DNA of 64,000 nucleotides from Anaerolineales bacterium (GTDB lineage Bacteria; Chloroflexota; Anaerolineae; Anaerolineales; Villigracilaceae). Location: assembly GCA_030583905.1 (NCBI GenBank), contig CP129481.1, forward strand, positions 1,922,001 through 1,986,000. The letters run 5' to 3'. Of the stretch, positions 10,301-20,503 are shown in pieces. Each line of letters opens with the position of its first letter. Within the stretch, counting starts at the first letter, position 1. The notes beneath the pieces are model-generated. The model was not told the origin of the DNA, ran no database searches, and worked only from the letters and a program-made list of their open reading frames with translations. A program made the position numbers and the translations under genes.

Positions 10301-10768
10301 AAGTTGGAAGGCGCATTTTCCCAGTTCAATCTGCCGCTGTCCATCCCGGTTAACGTGGATTTGCCGCTGGCGGTGGGCATCCCCGCGCATTACATCTCCG
10401 ATCAGGACCTGCGCCTGCGGTTGTATCGGCGCATCGCGGATCTGCGCGATGAGACCGAGTTGGATGCGCTCGGCTCGGAGTTCCGCGACCGCTTCGGTCA
10501 ATTGCCGGAGATGGTGCAGAACCTGCTGTATCAGATGCGCGTCAAACTCCGCGCCGAGAAGGCGGGGTTGTCGTCGGTGGCGTGGGAAGCGGGGCAGATC
10601 CTGCTCAAATATCCCTCACCAGCCGGCGGGTCGGAGGCGAAGCGCCGGCCCGATCTGGGGAACGGCGTGCGTGGTGGCAAATCCGCGTATTGGATCACGC
10701 TGTCAAAGGAAGAAGTCTGGACGGTGAAGTTGCTGGATATATTATCCCGATTGGGAGATGGAATGTAA
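7373..10768 (+). CDS. mfd: Transcription-repair coupling factor
   Basis: Mfd displaces RNA polymerase stalled at DNA lesions and recruits UvrA. The 1131-aa protein has an N-terminal UvrB-like module, the RNA-polymerase-interaction region (VHVDHGIGRFAGL), and helicase motifs: Walker A GDVGYGKT at 605-612, DEEQRFG at 706, TATPIPRT, then QLRGRVGRG. A C-terminal TRCF domain follows. Residues about 1080-1104 (10611-10680) are an odd low-complexity insert encoded by a GC-rich palindrome that breaks the C-terminal domain in frame. The start has no clear Shine-Dalgarno. It is followed by uvrB 160 bp downstream. Confidence 0.97.
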   Translation: MQSILDHLRSIPAYQRLLGGLNARAPITGLGLPRSVRLPLLAALHADLNQPILLITDRADHALSHYDELGFWVKSPRYLFAEPNPLFYEDAAWGVTTRRDRLQTLTTLSTYHLPFTKKPETPPIIVASVRSLMTRTLPRRDFLKACKKLSASQNSQPDGLMREWARIGYQRVNTVLEPGQFSHRGGILDVWTPTEPYPVRLDFFGDEIETIRRFDPATQRTIEKLDDILITPAREFLAETLDDELQLSEFHIPLLHAQPASLLDYLPQKTTLLVDDLSLIEVMANEVEEQAVKFRQECIAEGTLSVDFPVPYIPWSELHDNLSEFAHLELGHSTETEDGVELASHFGHDERFGGRLKPFVDYLFPLVEHGGRIFIVSRQAQRLRELWGEYYPDSEYPNLDFVEASLSEGFTLAVDETPALHLITDSEVFGWERPQPRTRPRKAADTPESLYADLQVGDFVVHVDHGIGRFAGLIQRQLDGHEREYLTVEYDRGDILYVPVHQADRLTRYVGADGGKPSLDHLGGQAWAETKARVKQAVQKVAEDLLDLYARRQVVEGFSFQPDSQWQRELEDSFPYVETEDQRRAIVDIKRDMERARPMDRLLCGDVGYGKTEVALRAAFKAVMSGKQAAVLVPTTVLAQQHFETFSQRLAAFPVKVEMLSRFRTPREQTEILHQLALGEVDIVIGTHRLISSDVHFKDLGLVVIDEEQRFGVTHKEHLKKLRTEVDVLTLTATPIPRTLYMALTGVRDISNLNTPPEERLPIITHVGPYSPRLVRQAILRELERGGQIFFVHNRVQTIEAMKAHLEKLVPEARVDIGHGQMAENQLSAVMRRFTAGEIDILLSTTIIESGLDIPNANTLIVDRADTFGLAQLYQLRGRVGRGAMRAYAYFFRHNKLSPTIDGQQRLEVIAENTQLGAGYSIAMRDLEIRGAGELLGTRQHGFIQSVGFHLYTRMLADSVRRLRRVASGALKLDGEKLEGAFSQFNLPLSIPVNVDLPLAVGIPAHYISDQDLRLRLYRRIADLRDETELDALGSEFRDRFGQLPEMVQNLLYQMRVKLRAEKAGLSSVAWEAGQILLKYPSPAGGSEAKRRPDLGNGVRGGKSAYWITLSKEEVWTVKLLDILSRLGDGM
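10627..10652 (+). repeat. Palindromic element inserted in frame in mfd
   Basis: CGGGTCGG (10627-10634) pairs with CCGGCCCG (10645-10652) around a 10-nt loop, allowing one G-T pair. The surrounding 10611-10680 encodes a Pro/Gly/Arg-rich stretch that does not fit the TRCF domain on either side. It looks like a repeat-derived insertion. Confidence 0.5.
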
Positions 10769-10884
10769 TTTCATCTGTCGCATCTGTTTCTCTCCGATGA
10801 CTGATTCGGTCTCGAGGAACATCTCCACCCTGCCGCGGTCTCGCGGGATGTCTTGGTCATCAAAACAAAAGCGGGGTTTTGGAG

Positions 10885-10903
10885 TAAAATAGAACACACG
10901 TTC
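10885..10903 (+). promoter_or_regulatory. uvrB promoter with SOS-like operator
   Basis: A TAAAAT -10 candidate (10885-10890) is followed at once by GAAC-ACAC-GTTC (10892-10903). This is an exact match to the GAAC-N4-GTTC core of Gram-positive-type LexA boxes and overlaps the expected transcription start. The -35 region is poor. The palindrome is seen directly; LexA control is inference. Confidence 0.6.
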
Positions 10904-10927
10904 CCATAATCAGCGAAAAGATAACCA

Positions 10928-12973
10928 ATGGAATTCAAACTTCAAGCACCCTTCGTACCCATGGGCGACCAGCCCGAAGCCATCCGCGGACTTGTGGACG
11001 GCGTGAACAAAGGACTCAAGCATCAGGTTCTGCTCGGCGCGACAGGCACGGGCAAGACCTTTACGATTGCGTCCGTCATTCAGGAGCTGCAGAAGCCCGC
11101 GCTCATCATGGCGCACAACAAAACGCTCGCGGCGCAGTTATACGCCGAGTTCAAGGAATTCTTTCCGCAGAATGCGGTTTCGTATTTTGTCTCATACTAT
11201 GATTACTACCAGCCTGAAGCATACGTCCCGCGGCATGACTTGTTCATCGAAAAAGAGACCCAGATCAATGAAGAGATCGAACGTTTGCGGCTGGCGGCGA
11301 CGACCGCGCTGATCTCCCGCCGGGACGTCATCATCGTTGCGTCTGTGTCGTGTATTTACGGGTTGGGCTCGCCGGAGGAGTTCGGCAAAGGGACCGTGAC
11401 TCTTCAAGTAGGGGAGATCTACCGCCGCAATGCCCTGTTGCGTCAGTTGATCGAGAGCCAGTACCAGCGCAATGACATGGAACTGCGCCCCGGCACGTTC
11501 CGCGTGCGCGGCGATACGCTGGAGATCATCCCTGCTTATGAGGAGAAGCGCGGCTTTAAGATCACCTTCTTTGGCGATGAAGTGGAACGTATTATGCAGT
11601 TCAGCCCGCTGACCGGGGAGATTTTCGAAGAACCGAAAGAGATTTCGATCTACCCCGCCAAGCAATATCTGACCGACTCCGACCGCATGAAAGAATCCAT
11701 TGCCCATATCGAAGCGGAGTTGGAGGAACGGCTGGCGTTCTATAAAAGTCAGGGCAAGTTTTTGGAGGCGCAGAGGATCGAACAGCGCACCCGCTACGAT
11801 CTGGAGATGTTGAAGGAAGTCGGTTACTGCTCCGGCATCGAGAATTATTCGCGTCATTTGGACGGACGGGAACCCGGCACGCATCCGTGGACGATGATCG
11901 ACTTCCTGCCGAATGATTACCTGTTGGTCATTGACGAGAGCCATATGACCGTGCCGCAGATCCGCGGGATGTATAACGGTGACCGCGCACGCAAGGAAAC
12001 GCTGGTGGAGTATGGCTTCCGTCTGCCTTCTGCAATGGACAACCGCCCGTTGAAGTTCGAGGAGTTCGAGCAGGTGATGGGCAACACGATCTACACATCT
12101 GCGACTCCGTCCACGTATGAAATGGAACATGCCGAGCAGGTCGTCGAGCAGATCATCCGCCCGACGGGCTTGGTGGACCCCGAGGTCGTCGTGCGCCCGG
12201 TCAAGGGGCAGGTGGATGACCTGGTCGGAGAGATCAAGCAAAGGGTCGAGAGAGGCGAGCGGATTCTGGTCACGACTCTCACGAAGCGCATGGCGGAGGA
12301 TCTGACCAAGTACATGCACGAGCTGGGAGTCAAAGTCCAATACCTGCACTCGGAAGTAGAGACGTTGGAACGCGTCGGCATCCTGCGCGATCTGCGCCTG
12401 GGCACGTTCGATGTGCTGGTGGGCATCAACCTGCTGCGCGAAGGTTTGGACCTGCCCGAAGTCTCATTGGTGGCGATTCTGGATGCCGACAAGGAAGGTT
12501 TCCTGCGTTCGGATACGGCGCTGATCCAGACCATCGGGCGCGCGGCGCGTAATGTGAACGGGCGCGTCATCATGTACGCCGACCGCATGACCGACTCGAT
12601 GAAGCGCGCGATCGATGAGACCAACCGCCGCCGTGCCAAGCAGGTCAAGTTCAATGAAGAGAATGGTATTGTGCCGATCAGCATCCACAAGGAGATCCAC
12701 GACCTGACCGAGGAAATGTCTGCCAAGGCGGTCAGTGAGATGCGCGGTGAGTACAAGGTGAAAAGCATTGGCGCTGGCGGCATGCCGCGCGGCGAGCTGC
12801 GCAAGATCGTTGCGGAAGTGGAAAGACACATGAAGGAAGCCGCGAAGAACCTTGAATTCGAGCGCGCCGCCGCCTTGCGGGACGAGTTGTATGAGTTGAA
12901 GTCCCTGCTGGCGGAGGACGAGAGCCTGAAACCGTGGGAGCGGATCAAACTGCTTTCGGGGGATGAAGAGTAA
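10928..12973 (+). CDS. uvrB: Excinuclease ABC subunit B
   Basis: UvrB is the damage-verifying helicase of nucleotide excision repair and works with UvrA and UvrC. The 681-aa protein has Walker A GATGTGKT (37-44), a beta-hairpin region rich in Tyr ([13 protein letters not shown]), the DESH motif, TSATPS, the helicase C-terminal GRAARN block, and a UVR motif near the C-terminus ([12 protein letters not shown]) for UvrC. Length is normal. An SOS-like box lies at the promoter. Confidence 0.98.
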   Translation: MEFKLQAPFVPMGDQPEAIRGLVDGVNKGLKHQVLLGATGTGKTFTIASVIQELQKPALIMAHNKTLAAQLYAEFKEFFPQNAVSYFVSYYDYYQPEAYVPRHDLFIEKETQINEEIERLRLAATTALISRRDVIIVASVSCIYGLGSPEEFGKGTVTLQVGEIYRRNALLRQLIESQYQRNDMELRPGTFRVRGDTLEIIPAYEEKRGFKITFFGDEVERIMQFSPLTGEIFEEPKEISIYPAKQYLTDSDRMKESIAHIEAELEERLAFYKSQGKFLEAQRIEQRTRYDLEMLKEVGYCSGIENYSRHLDGREPGTHPWTMIDFLPNDYLLVIDESHMTVPQIRGMYNGDRARKETLVEYGFRLPSAMDNRPLKFEEFEQVMGNTIYTSATPSTYEMEHAEQVVEQIIRPTGLVDPEVVVRPVKGQVDDLVGEIKQRVERGERILVTTLTKRMAEDLTKYMHELGVKVQYLHSEVETLERVGILRDLRLGTFDVLVGINLLREGLDLPEVSLVAILDADKEGFLRSDTALIQTIGRAARNVNGRVIMYADRMTDSMKRAIDETNRRRAKQVKFNEENGIVPISIHKEIHDLTEEMSAKAVSEMRGEYKVKSIGAGGMPRGELRKIVAEVERHMKEAAKNLEFERAAALRDELYELKSLLAEDESLKPWERIKLLSGDEE

Positions 12974-12980
12974 AAAAAAC

Positions 12981-13020
12981 AAACCCTAAAGGTCTCGAAG
13001 ACCTTTAGGGTTTATGTTAT
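12981..13020 (+). terminator. Terminator after uvrB
   Basis: A perfect 15-bp stem (12981-12995 with 12999-13013, loop CGA) is followed by a modest T-rich tail. Confidence 0.75.
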
Positions 13021-13033
13021 CAGGAGAAAAATC

Positions 13034-13300
13034 ATGGAAACCGATCCCGCTTCGCTCGACCCCGAAGAACGGTTGAATAAGTTTTATGCCATTGCGTCCG
13101 CGGCGCTGGGAGTGTTGAGCCTGTGTACCGGGTTGATTCCCATTCTTGGCATCGGACTTGGGGTCTTGGGGATCATTACGGGTTATTTTGGAAGGCGTTC
13201 GGAATATAAAAAAGCCGCTACAGCGGGGATCGGACTTTCGATTATCGGCTTTTTGACGGCGGTCATCTTTTCGGTTTTGGTGTATGTGGAGACGTATTAG
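13034..13300 (+). CDS. Small DUF4190-like membrane protein
   Basis: This 88-aa protein has a charged N-terminus (DPEERLNKFY) and two hydrophobic segments (about residues 20-45 and 60-85) separated by GRRSEYKKAATA. The pattern ALGVLSLCTGLIPILGIGLGVLGIITG is typical of DUF4190-type two-helix proteins of unknown role. AGGAG lies 8 nt before ATG. It follows the uvrB terminator, so it needs its own promoter or read-through. Confidence 0.75.
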   Translation: METDPASLDPEERLNKFYAIASAALGVLSLCTGLIPILGIGLGVLGIITGYFGRRSEYKKAATAGIGLSIIGFLTAVIFSVLVYVETY

Positions 13301-13312
13301 AAAGGATAAGTT

Positions 13313-14341
13313 TTATCCCTGCACCAACTTTCCAACCTTCAGCCTTTCCAAATTTCCAACTCCCGCCGCAAACATCGTCACTTCGATTTGACGCTTGGTT
13401 AATTTCATCATCTCAACGGCTTTCTCGGTCGAAACTGCTGCCGCTTTCAAGAACTGACCTGCCATGCCTCCCAACGTCGCGCCGAGGGCGATGCACTTGG
13501 CAATGTCGAGGCCGTCTTTGATGCCGCCGCTGGCAAAGACCGTCATCTCGGGGACGGCGTTCTTGACATTGAGAATTGAATCAGATGTAGGAATGCCCCA
13601 GCCGATGAAGGTCGCCGCGAGTTTGCGGGTGAATTCGTCCGGGGCGCGGTGCATTTCCACTTGTGACCAACTCGTCCCGCCTGCGCCTGCCACGTCAATG
13701 GCGGAGACGCCGCAATCGGCGAGAAGTTTGGCAGTCTTTTCCGAGACGCCCCAGCCAACTTCTTTTGCGATGACAGGCACCTCGAGTTTCTTGCAGACTT
13801 CTTCGATCTTCTTTGCAATGCCGATCCAGTTCGTGTCGCCCGCGTCCTGCACGGCTTCTTGAAGCGGATTGAGATGCAGGTAGAGCGCATCGGCTTGGAT
13901 CATGTCCACGGCTTGGCGGCACTGGTCCACACCATAGCCGTAGTTGAATTGCACGGCTCCAAGATTGGCGAATAAAAGAATATCCGGCGCGACTCTCCGC
14001 ACTTGGAAGGTCTTTGCCTGTTCGGGGTGCTCGATGGCGGCGCGCTGACTGCCGACTCCCATTGCCACACCGCATTCCTGCGCGGCTTCCGCGAGCCGCA
14101 GGTTGATGGTCTCCGCTTCGGACGTCCCGCCGGTCATCGAGCTGACAAGGGTGGGCGATGCCAGGGTCTTGCCGAACAGGTTGACGGTCGTGTCGATGCG
14201 GTTCAGATCCAGTTCGGGCAATGCCTCATGGATGAAGCGATAGTGTTCGAGCCCGGTCGTCAGCGCGGAGCGGACATCCTGCTCTAAATTGATCTTAATG
14301 TGGTCAGCTTTCCGCTGGTCGATCGGCGCAACTTTTGTCAT
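13313..14341 (-). CDS. fni: Type II isopentenyl-diphosphate delta-isomerase
   Basis: It is an FMN- and NADPH-dependent enzyme that interconverts IPP and DMAPP for isoprenoid synthesis. The 342-aa protein shows RKADHIKI near the N-terminus, SSMTGGT, GVGSQRA, the ANLGAVQ block, [18 protein letters not shown], and the phosphate-binding AGAGGTSW and ASGGI motifs. Length fits the family. It is divergent from acpP across 90 bp. Confidence 0.95.
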   Translation of the reverse strand: MTKVAPIDQRKADHIKINLEQDVRSALTTGLEHYRFIHEALPELDLNRIDTTVNLFGKTLASPTLVSSMTGGTSEAETINLRLAEAAQECGVAMGVGSQRAAIEHPEQAKTFQVRRVAPDILLFANLGAVQFNYGYGVDQCRQAVDMIQADALYLHLNPLQEAVQDAGDTNWIGIAKKIEEVCKKLEVPVIAKEVGWGVSEKTAKLLADCGVSAIDVAGAGGTSWSQVEMHRAPDEFTRKLAATFIGWGIPTSDSILNVKNAVPEMTVFASGGIKDGLDIAKCIALGATLGGMAGQFLKAAAVSTEKAVEMMKLTKRQIEVTMFAAGVGNLERLKVGKLVQG

Positions 14342-14373
14342 GGGGGGGTGTTCCTGTGTTTGATATTGCTGGC

Positions 14374-14401
14374 TTGACAGTGCAAGCCATGCGATTACAA
14401 T
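14374..14401 (+). promoter_or_regulatory. Sigma-70 promoter of acpP
   Basis: TTGACA (14374-14379) and TACAAT (14396-14401) are 16 nt apart. This is one of the best housekeeping promoters in the window. Confidence 0.8.
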
Positions 14402-14431
14402 ACTGAATAAATTACCAACTGGAGGTTTGTA

Positions 14432-14665
14432 ATGTCTGACACATACAATGAACTAAAGGCGATTGTCAAGGATCTGCTCGGCGTGGATGAGGAGAAGATC
14501 ACGATGGAAGCCCGCTTCCGCGAGGACCTCGAGGCTGATTCGCTGGACCTCGTGGAGTTGATCATGGCGTTTGAAGATAAGTTCGGCGCCGAGATCTCCG
14601 ATGAAGATGCGCAGAAGATCACCACCGTCGGCGAAGCTGTCAACTATATCGACGCGCGCAAGTAA
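14432..14665 (+). CDS. acpP: Acyl carrier protein
   Basis: This 77-aa acidic protein carries growing acyl chains on a phosphopantetheine arm attached to Ser37 in the DSLD motif ([10 protein letters not shown]). Length and helix pattern are standard. GGAGG precedes the ATG and a strong promoter lies at 14374. It is monocistronic, with a hairpin directly after it. Other fatty-acid synthesis genes are not adjacent. Confidence 0.97.
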   Translation: MSDTYNELKAIVKDLLGVDEEKITMEARFREDLEADSLDLVELIMAFEDKFGAEISDEDAQKITTVGEAVNYIDARK

Positions 14666-14688
14666 TTGATTGTTTGGGATTATAACCG

Positions 14689-14714
14689 TAGAGCCGCCTG
14701 AAGAGGCGGCTCTA
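14689..14714 (+). terminator. Hairpin after acpP
   Basis: An 11-bp perfect stem (14689-14699 with 14704-14714, loop GAAG) has only a weak T-tract after it. Confidence 0.6.
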
Positions 14715-14747
14715 TGTGATTCTTGATAGGAATTGGCAGGGGATTAA

Positions 14748-14768
14748 GGGCACAGCGTCGCTGTGCCC
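14748..14768 (-). terminator. Hairpin after sucD
   Basis: A 9-bp perfect stem GGGCACAGC/GCTGTGCCC lies 9 nt beyond the sucD stop on the minus strand. The T-tract is weak. Confidence 0.5.
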
Positions 14769-14777
14769 TTACGGGAT

Positions 14778-15635
<858 letters not shown>

Positions 15636-15638
15636 TGC

Positions 15639-16778
<1,140 letters not shown>

Positions 16779-16817
16779 TAGTCTCCCTCGGGGGATATTT
16801 TGCTTGAAAGCATCGGC

Positions 16818-16823
16818 ATTATA
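16818..16823 (-). promoter_or_regulatory. -10 of sucCD promoter
   Basis: On the minus strand TGG-TATAAT forms an extended -10 about 40 nt before the sucC start. No good -35 is seen, since the upstream DNA is the terminator of the neighbouring gene. Confidence 0.5.
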
Positions 16824-16828
16824 CCAGA

Positions 16829-16868
16829 ATAAAAAAGGGATGAAGGTCTCGCAAGACCTTCATCCCTT
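16829..16868 (-). terminator. Terminator after the Agl23-NHL gene
   Basis: A 15-bp stem (16835-16849 with 16854-16868) is followed on the minus strand by TTTTTT. The AAGGTCT/AGACCTT core resembles the uvrB hairpin. Confidence 0.85.
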
Positions 16869-16872
16869 GCCT

Positions 16873-19800
16873 TTACGGAAGTGTAAAGCGCATGATGCGG
16901 TTGAATGCGCTGTCGGTCACCCAGATATTGCCGTCCGCATCCACCGCGATGCCGGAGGCGATGCCAAAGCTCGTGTTCGTATTGCCGTAATCGCCCCACA
17001 CGCGGACGATCTCGCCGTCCCGGTCGAATTCCATCACGCGATAGCCTTCGGGGTCGGTGATGAAGACGTGCAGGTTGTCGTCCACGGCGATGAACGGCTT
17101 GTTATCCAGCGATTGACCGAACCAGCCGAAGACATCCCATTGCTTGTCGGGGATGAAGGTCAGGATGCCCGCCGTATCCACCGGCAGGAAGACCTGAATG
17201 CGCTGGTTCCACGTATCTGTCACATAAACGAAGCCATTCTTGTCGATGGCGACGCCGACCGGCTCATCGAACTCGCCGGGACCGAAGCCCGCCATCCCGA
17301 ACTGGGTGATGAAATTCCCGTCCGCATCGAACACAACGATGCGCTTGTTCCCGGTATCCGTGACATAGACTCTCCCCTGAGAATCCACCGCCAATCCGCG
17401 CGGACCGTAGAACGCATCAGGCGTTTCGCCCTGCCCGAAGATTCCCCACGTCTTGACGAACCTGCCGGTTGACGTGAATTTCTGCACGCGGTGATTCCAT
17501 GTATCGGTCACATAGACCGAGCCGTCCGGTCCCACAGCGATGCCCCACGGCTCGTTGAACGTTCCGGGACCGATGGGAATGCCCACGCCGTCGGCGTACG
17601 TTCCCCATTCCTGCAGGATGTTGCCGGAGAGATCAAGATGCAGCACGCGGTGATTGCGCGAGTCTGCCACGTAGAATGTGCCGTCCTTGGCGAAGGCGAG
17701 CGAGCGCGGCGCGTTCAGCAGGACAGGGTTTGCCTGGGTCGAATCAAGCATCAGGTTGGCGGAGAGAAGCGCGTACTTTCCTTCGGTGGGATCCTCCATG
17801 ACCGCGGCTGTTGTCGGGGCGATGCCGTAGTTCCAGATCTGCGAAGCCACATCCTGGCGAATATAGAGGCGCATTCGGTCGGCAGGCTGCCAGGTGGAAA
17901 CGGTCAAATCGGGGCGTCCCTTGGCTTGCGCATAGAGTGTGTAATCGCGGTTCATCCAGATCTGGAAAATACCTGCGCGGATCTGCGGATTTGTGAAGCC
18001 TTCACAGAACCGCGAATAATCTTTTGATCTTCTGAGTTTCAAGAAACTCATCGCGCCGTTGCACGCATAGTCATCCGGGAAGGGTTGGCTTGGATCGCGG
18101 TCAAAGACCAATCCAAAATAATCCTGCATGGGCCACCACATGCGGATGTAATCCACGCGGTAGAAACCGGGACCGATGGCTGGTTCGATCTTGTCGAAGT
18201 TTTTCTCGTCCACGACGATGACGACCGAATCGCGCAGGGAGCGGGTGGGCTGGTCGAAGGAACGCTGGTTGGTGAAATCACGCAGGTACCAGACAAAGGG
18301 CCACGAAACGCCCGTATCCGGCGAGGAAGCGTCGTAGGCAAGCGCGACGCCCATGCCGCCCGTTGTCCGTTTGGAGATCTCCTCCGCCTGCGCGATGACT
18401 TCCTTGATGCCTGTCGCGCCGTGCGCATAGACAAGAAATTCCGTGGCTTCGTCGTAGGTGATGTAATTGGCGCGGAACGATGCGCGCACGGTCAACACGG
18501 CAAGGAAGGCGAAGAACACCAGTGTGAACACCCGCCGGAATTCGCGCAGGCTCCACTCGCGCAGGAAATACACCGCCGCCACTGCGCTCAGGATTGCAAC
18601 GATCAGCGGCAGAAGGAAGGCGTTGGTCGCCTGCAACTGTTCCAATCCCTGCCCTTGGAACGGGCGCACGGATCCGTTCAAGATCAGGATCGCGCGCCCC
18701 GTGCTGACGATAAAGATCGCCAGCGTTGCCAGCGTGAGCGGGATGTTCTGCCTGCGCAGTTTCTCCCAGTCCGTTGTTTCGATGAGACGCCCAAGCGCCC
18801 AGCCTGTGATCAGGATCATGGGCCACGCAATGTGATAGGTCAGCCAGGGCATGCGTTCGCCCGCATAGGAGAACGCGGCAAAGCTGATGACGCTCCAAAA
18901 GACCAGCAGGCTGAAGGTGTTGCTGAAGTTATGTTCTTCAGTGGTGACTTCTTCCGATGGAACAACCGCCTCGTCACTGACCTCAGCGGCTTGGTTGCGC
19001 TTCGCAAACTTTTTCCTGAACCCAAGCACCAGCGCGAGCAGGAATCCCAATGCGGGCAGGAATTCGTAAATGGGGATTTGGATGAGCAGATAGTAATACC
19101 AGGGCTGGCTTCCGCGCTGGACATCCTGCTGGACGATCCAGTAGCCGAGCGAGCCGATGGTTCCGGTGAAAAAGCCGTCGCTGTTGGTGAAAATGGTGGT
19201 GTACAGGATGGTGAAGGGAATCCAGAAGATCAGCGCGGTCTTCAGCCATTTTTCCGGGTTCCACAGCAGACCGGCGACGATGGAGAGGACAAAGGTCAGC
19301 AGGAGGAAGCCGCCGATGACGAGGATGGAACGCGTATCCCCGGCAAGCACCTGCACTTCGGGAGCAGTGGTGGGGATGGTGACGTCGGTCAGGCTGAGCA
19401 GGAAGGGGGATAACTGCGGCAGGACAATGGTCCCGGAGACCATGAGCAGTTCAAAGGAACGTTCGTTGCGGAGCCGTTCCCATGAGTAGCCGCGGATGAG
19501 AAAATAGGCGGTTACGATGAGCGCCATCAACGCGAACACAGCCAGGATCACGGTCAGGGACGGGATGGTAGGCTCCGGCGCGGCAAGAGGCGAGACCGGG
19601 TCCAACGGGTTGACCGGCACGAGTGTCTCTGCGCCTGTCAAAGTGGTTTCCCGATGGGTGAACAATCCATAGCCAAGCGTGCCGCCGACGAGCAGGATGG
19701 CTATGCTGAGGGCGATGATGAAGGAGCGATAGTCGCGTTCGGAATCTTTCCACGGATTGCGGGTGACCTGCACGATGAAGTACACGGCGAGGAAGATCAG

Positions 19801-20385
19801 CGCCTGTGCGGTATAGATGAAGGATGTTTCCTTGGATGTGAAATGCAACGCCAGCGCGGCGGCGAGAATGTAGAGATATTTTTTACCGCCCACTTCGAGA
19901 TGCCGCAGCATGGCGTATAACATGACGATGCCCGAAAAGCCGACGAAGGATTCGTTGCGGACGTAACGCCCGTAGTACAACATATAAGGTGAAATGACCA
20001 GCAAAAAGCCCGCAATGAGCGCGCCCCATGTGCCGAGATAGCGCCGCCAGTGCCAGACCATCCAGACCGTGCCGATGCTGAACAATACAGCGGGGATGCG
20101 CGAGGTGAAATCCGATGTGCCGAACAGGAAGTAGCTGAGCGCGATGATGTGGAACTGGAACGGACCGTGCATCATGGGCGAGTGTTCGTAGCCCTGTCCG
20201 CGGGACAACAGCCAGGAGAAGTAGGTGTGCAGGCTTTCGTCATGGCTCATGACGCGCGTTTCAAGATCATAAAAGCGTGTGACCACTGCAAGCAAAATAA
20301 TGACCGCGAAGATCGCGATCTCATTGGTGATGGCGGGCAGGGATGCGTGGATGGGGCGTTCGAGCCAGGGTCTTTTTTGTTCCAT
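16873..20385 (-). CDS. Agl23-like membrane protein fused to NHL beta-propeller
   Basis: This 1170-aa protein joins two parts. The N-terminal part (about 1-620) is a polytopic glycosyltransferase-C-like domain. It begins ERPIHASLPAITNEIAIF, has an early DLETRVMSHDESLH motif with Asp/Glu/His typical of GT39/Agl23-type enzymes, and about a dozen hydrophobic segments. After a linker, the C-terminal part (about 830-1170) carries NHL repeats (GPRGLAVDSQGRVYVTDTGN and similar), giving a likely extracellular propeller. The family is called flippase-activity-associated protein in archaeal glycosylation; here the substrate is unknown. The start has a -10 (attata 20450-20455, minus). Confidence 0.75.
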   Translation of the reverse strand: MEQKRPWLERPIHASLPAITNEIAIFAVIILLAVVTRFYDLETRVMSHDESLHTYFSWLLSRGQGYEHSPMMHGPFQFHIIALSYFLFGTSDFTSRIPAVLFSIGTVWMVWHWRRYLGTWGALIAGFLLVISPYMLYYGRYVRNESFVGFSGIVMLYAMLRHLEVGGKKYLYILAAALALHFTSKETSFIYTAQALIFLAVYFIVQVTRNPWKDSERDYRSFIIALSIAILLVGGTLGYGLFTHRETTLTGAETLVPVNPLDPVSPLAAPEPTIPSLTVILAVFALMALIVTAYFLIRGYSWERLRNERSFELLMVSGTIVLPQLSPFLLSLTDVTIPTTAPEVQVLAGDTRSILVIGGFLLLTFVLSIVAGLLWNPEKWLKTALIFWIPFTILYTTIFTNSDGFFTGTIGSLGYWIVQQDVQRGSQPWYYYLLIQIPIYEFLPALGFLLALVLGFRKKFAKRNQAAEVSDEAVVPSEEVTTEEHNFSNTFSLLVFWSVISFAAFSYAGERMPWLTYHIAWPMILITGWALGRLIETTDWEKLRRQNIPLTLATLAIFIVSTGRAILILNGSVRPFQGQGLEQLQATNAFLLPLIVAILSAVAAVYFLREWSLREFRRVFTLVFFAFLAVLTVRASFRANYITYDEATEFLVYAHGATGIKEVIAQAEEISKRTTGGMGVALAYDASSPDTGVSWPFVWYLRDFTNQRSFDQPTRSLRDSVVIVVDEKNFDKIEPAIGPGFYRVDYIRMWWPMQDYFGLVFDRDPSQPFPDDYACNGAMSFLKLRRSKDYSRFCEGFTNPQIRAGIFQIWMNRDYTLYAQAKGRPDLTVSTWQPADRMRLYIRQDVASQIWNYGIAPTTAAVMEDPTEGKYALLSANLMLDSTQANPVLLNAPRSLAFAKDGTFYVADSRNHRVLHLDLSGNILQEWGTYADGVGIPIGPGTFNEPWGIAVGPDGSVYVTDTWNHRVQKFTSTGRFVKTWGIFGQGETPDAFYGPRGLAVDSQGRVYVTDTGNKRIVVFDADGNFITQFGMAGFGPGEFDEPVGVAIDKNGFVYVTDTWNQRIQVFLPVDTAGILTFIPDKQWDVFGWFGQSLDNKPFIAVDDNLHVFITDPEGYRVMEFDRDGEIVRVWGDYGNTNTSFGIASGIAVDADGNIWVTDSAFNRIMRFTLP

Positions 20386-20449
20386 ATAGGTTCACCTTCG
20401 ATAAAGTTGCCTGATGATATTAGAGAAAGTTTAATGCGAAGTGAGAAGG

Positions 20450-20455
20450 ATTATA
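20450..20455 (-). promoter_or_regulatory. -10 candidate for the Agl23-NHL gene
   Basis: TATAAT on the minus strand lies about 65 nt before the start codon. The -35 match is poor. Confidence 0.35.
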
Positions 20456-20503
20456 ACAGGGTGGCGGGTTTCGTAATTCGTGATGCTGAAGTGGAAAGCC
20501 CGG

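Noticed and set aside
11192..12349. 385-aa frame antisense to uvrB
   Set aside because: Shadow of the conserved uvrB gene.
18085..19413. 442-aa frame antisense to the Agl23-NHL gene
   Set aside because: Shadow; composition dominated by Asp/His/Arg/Gln with no family.
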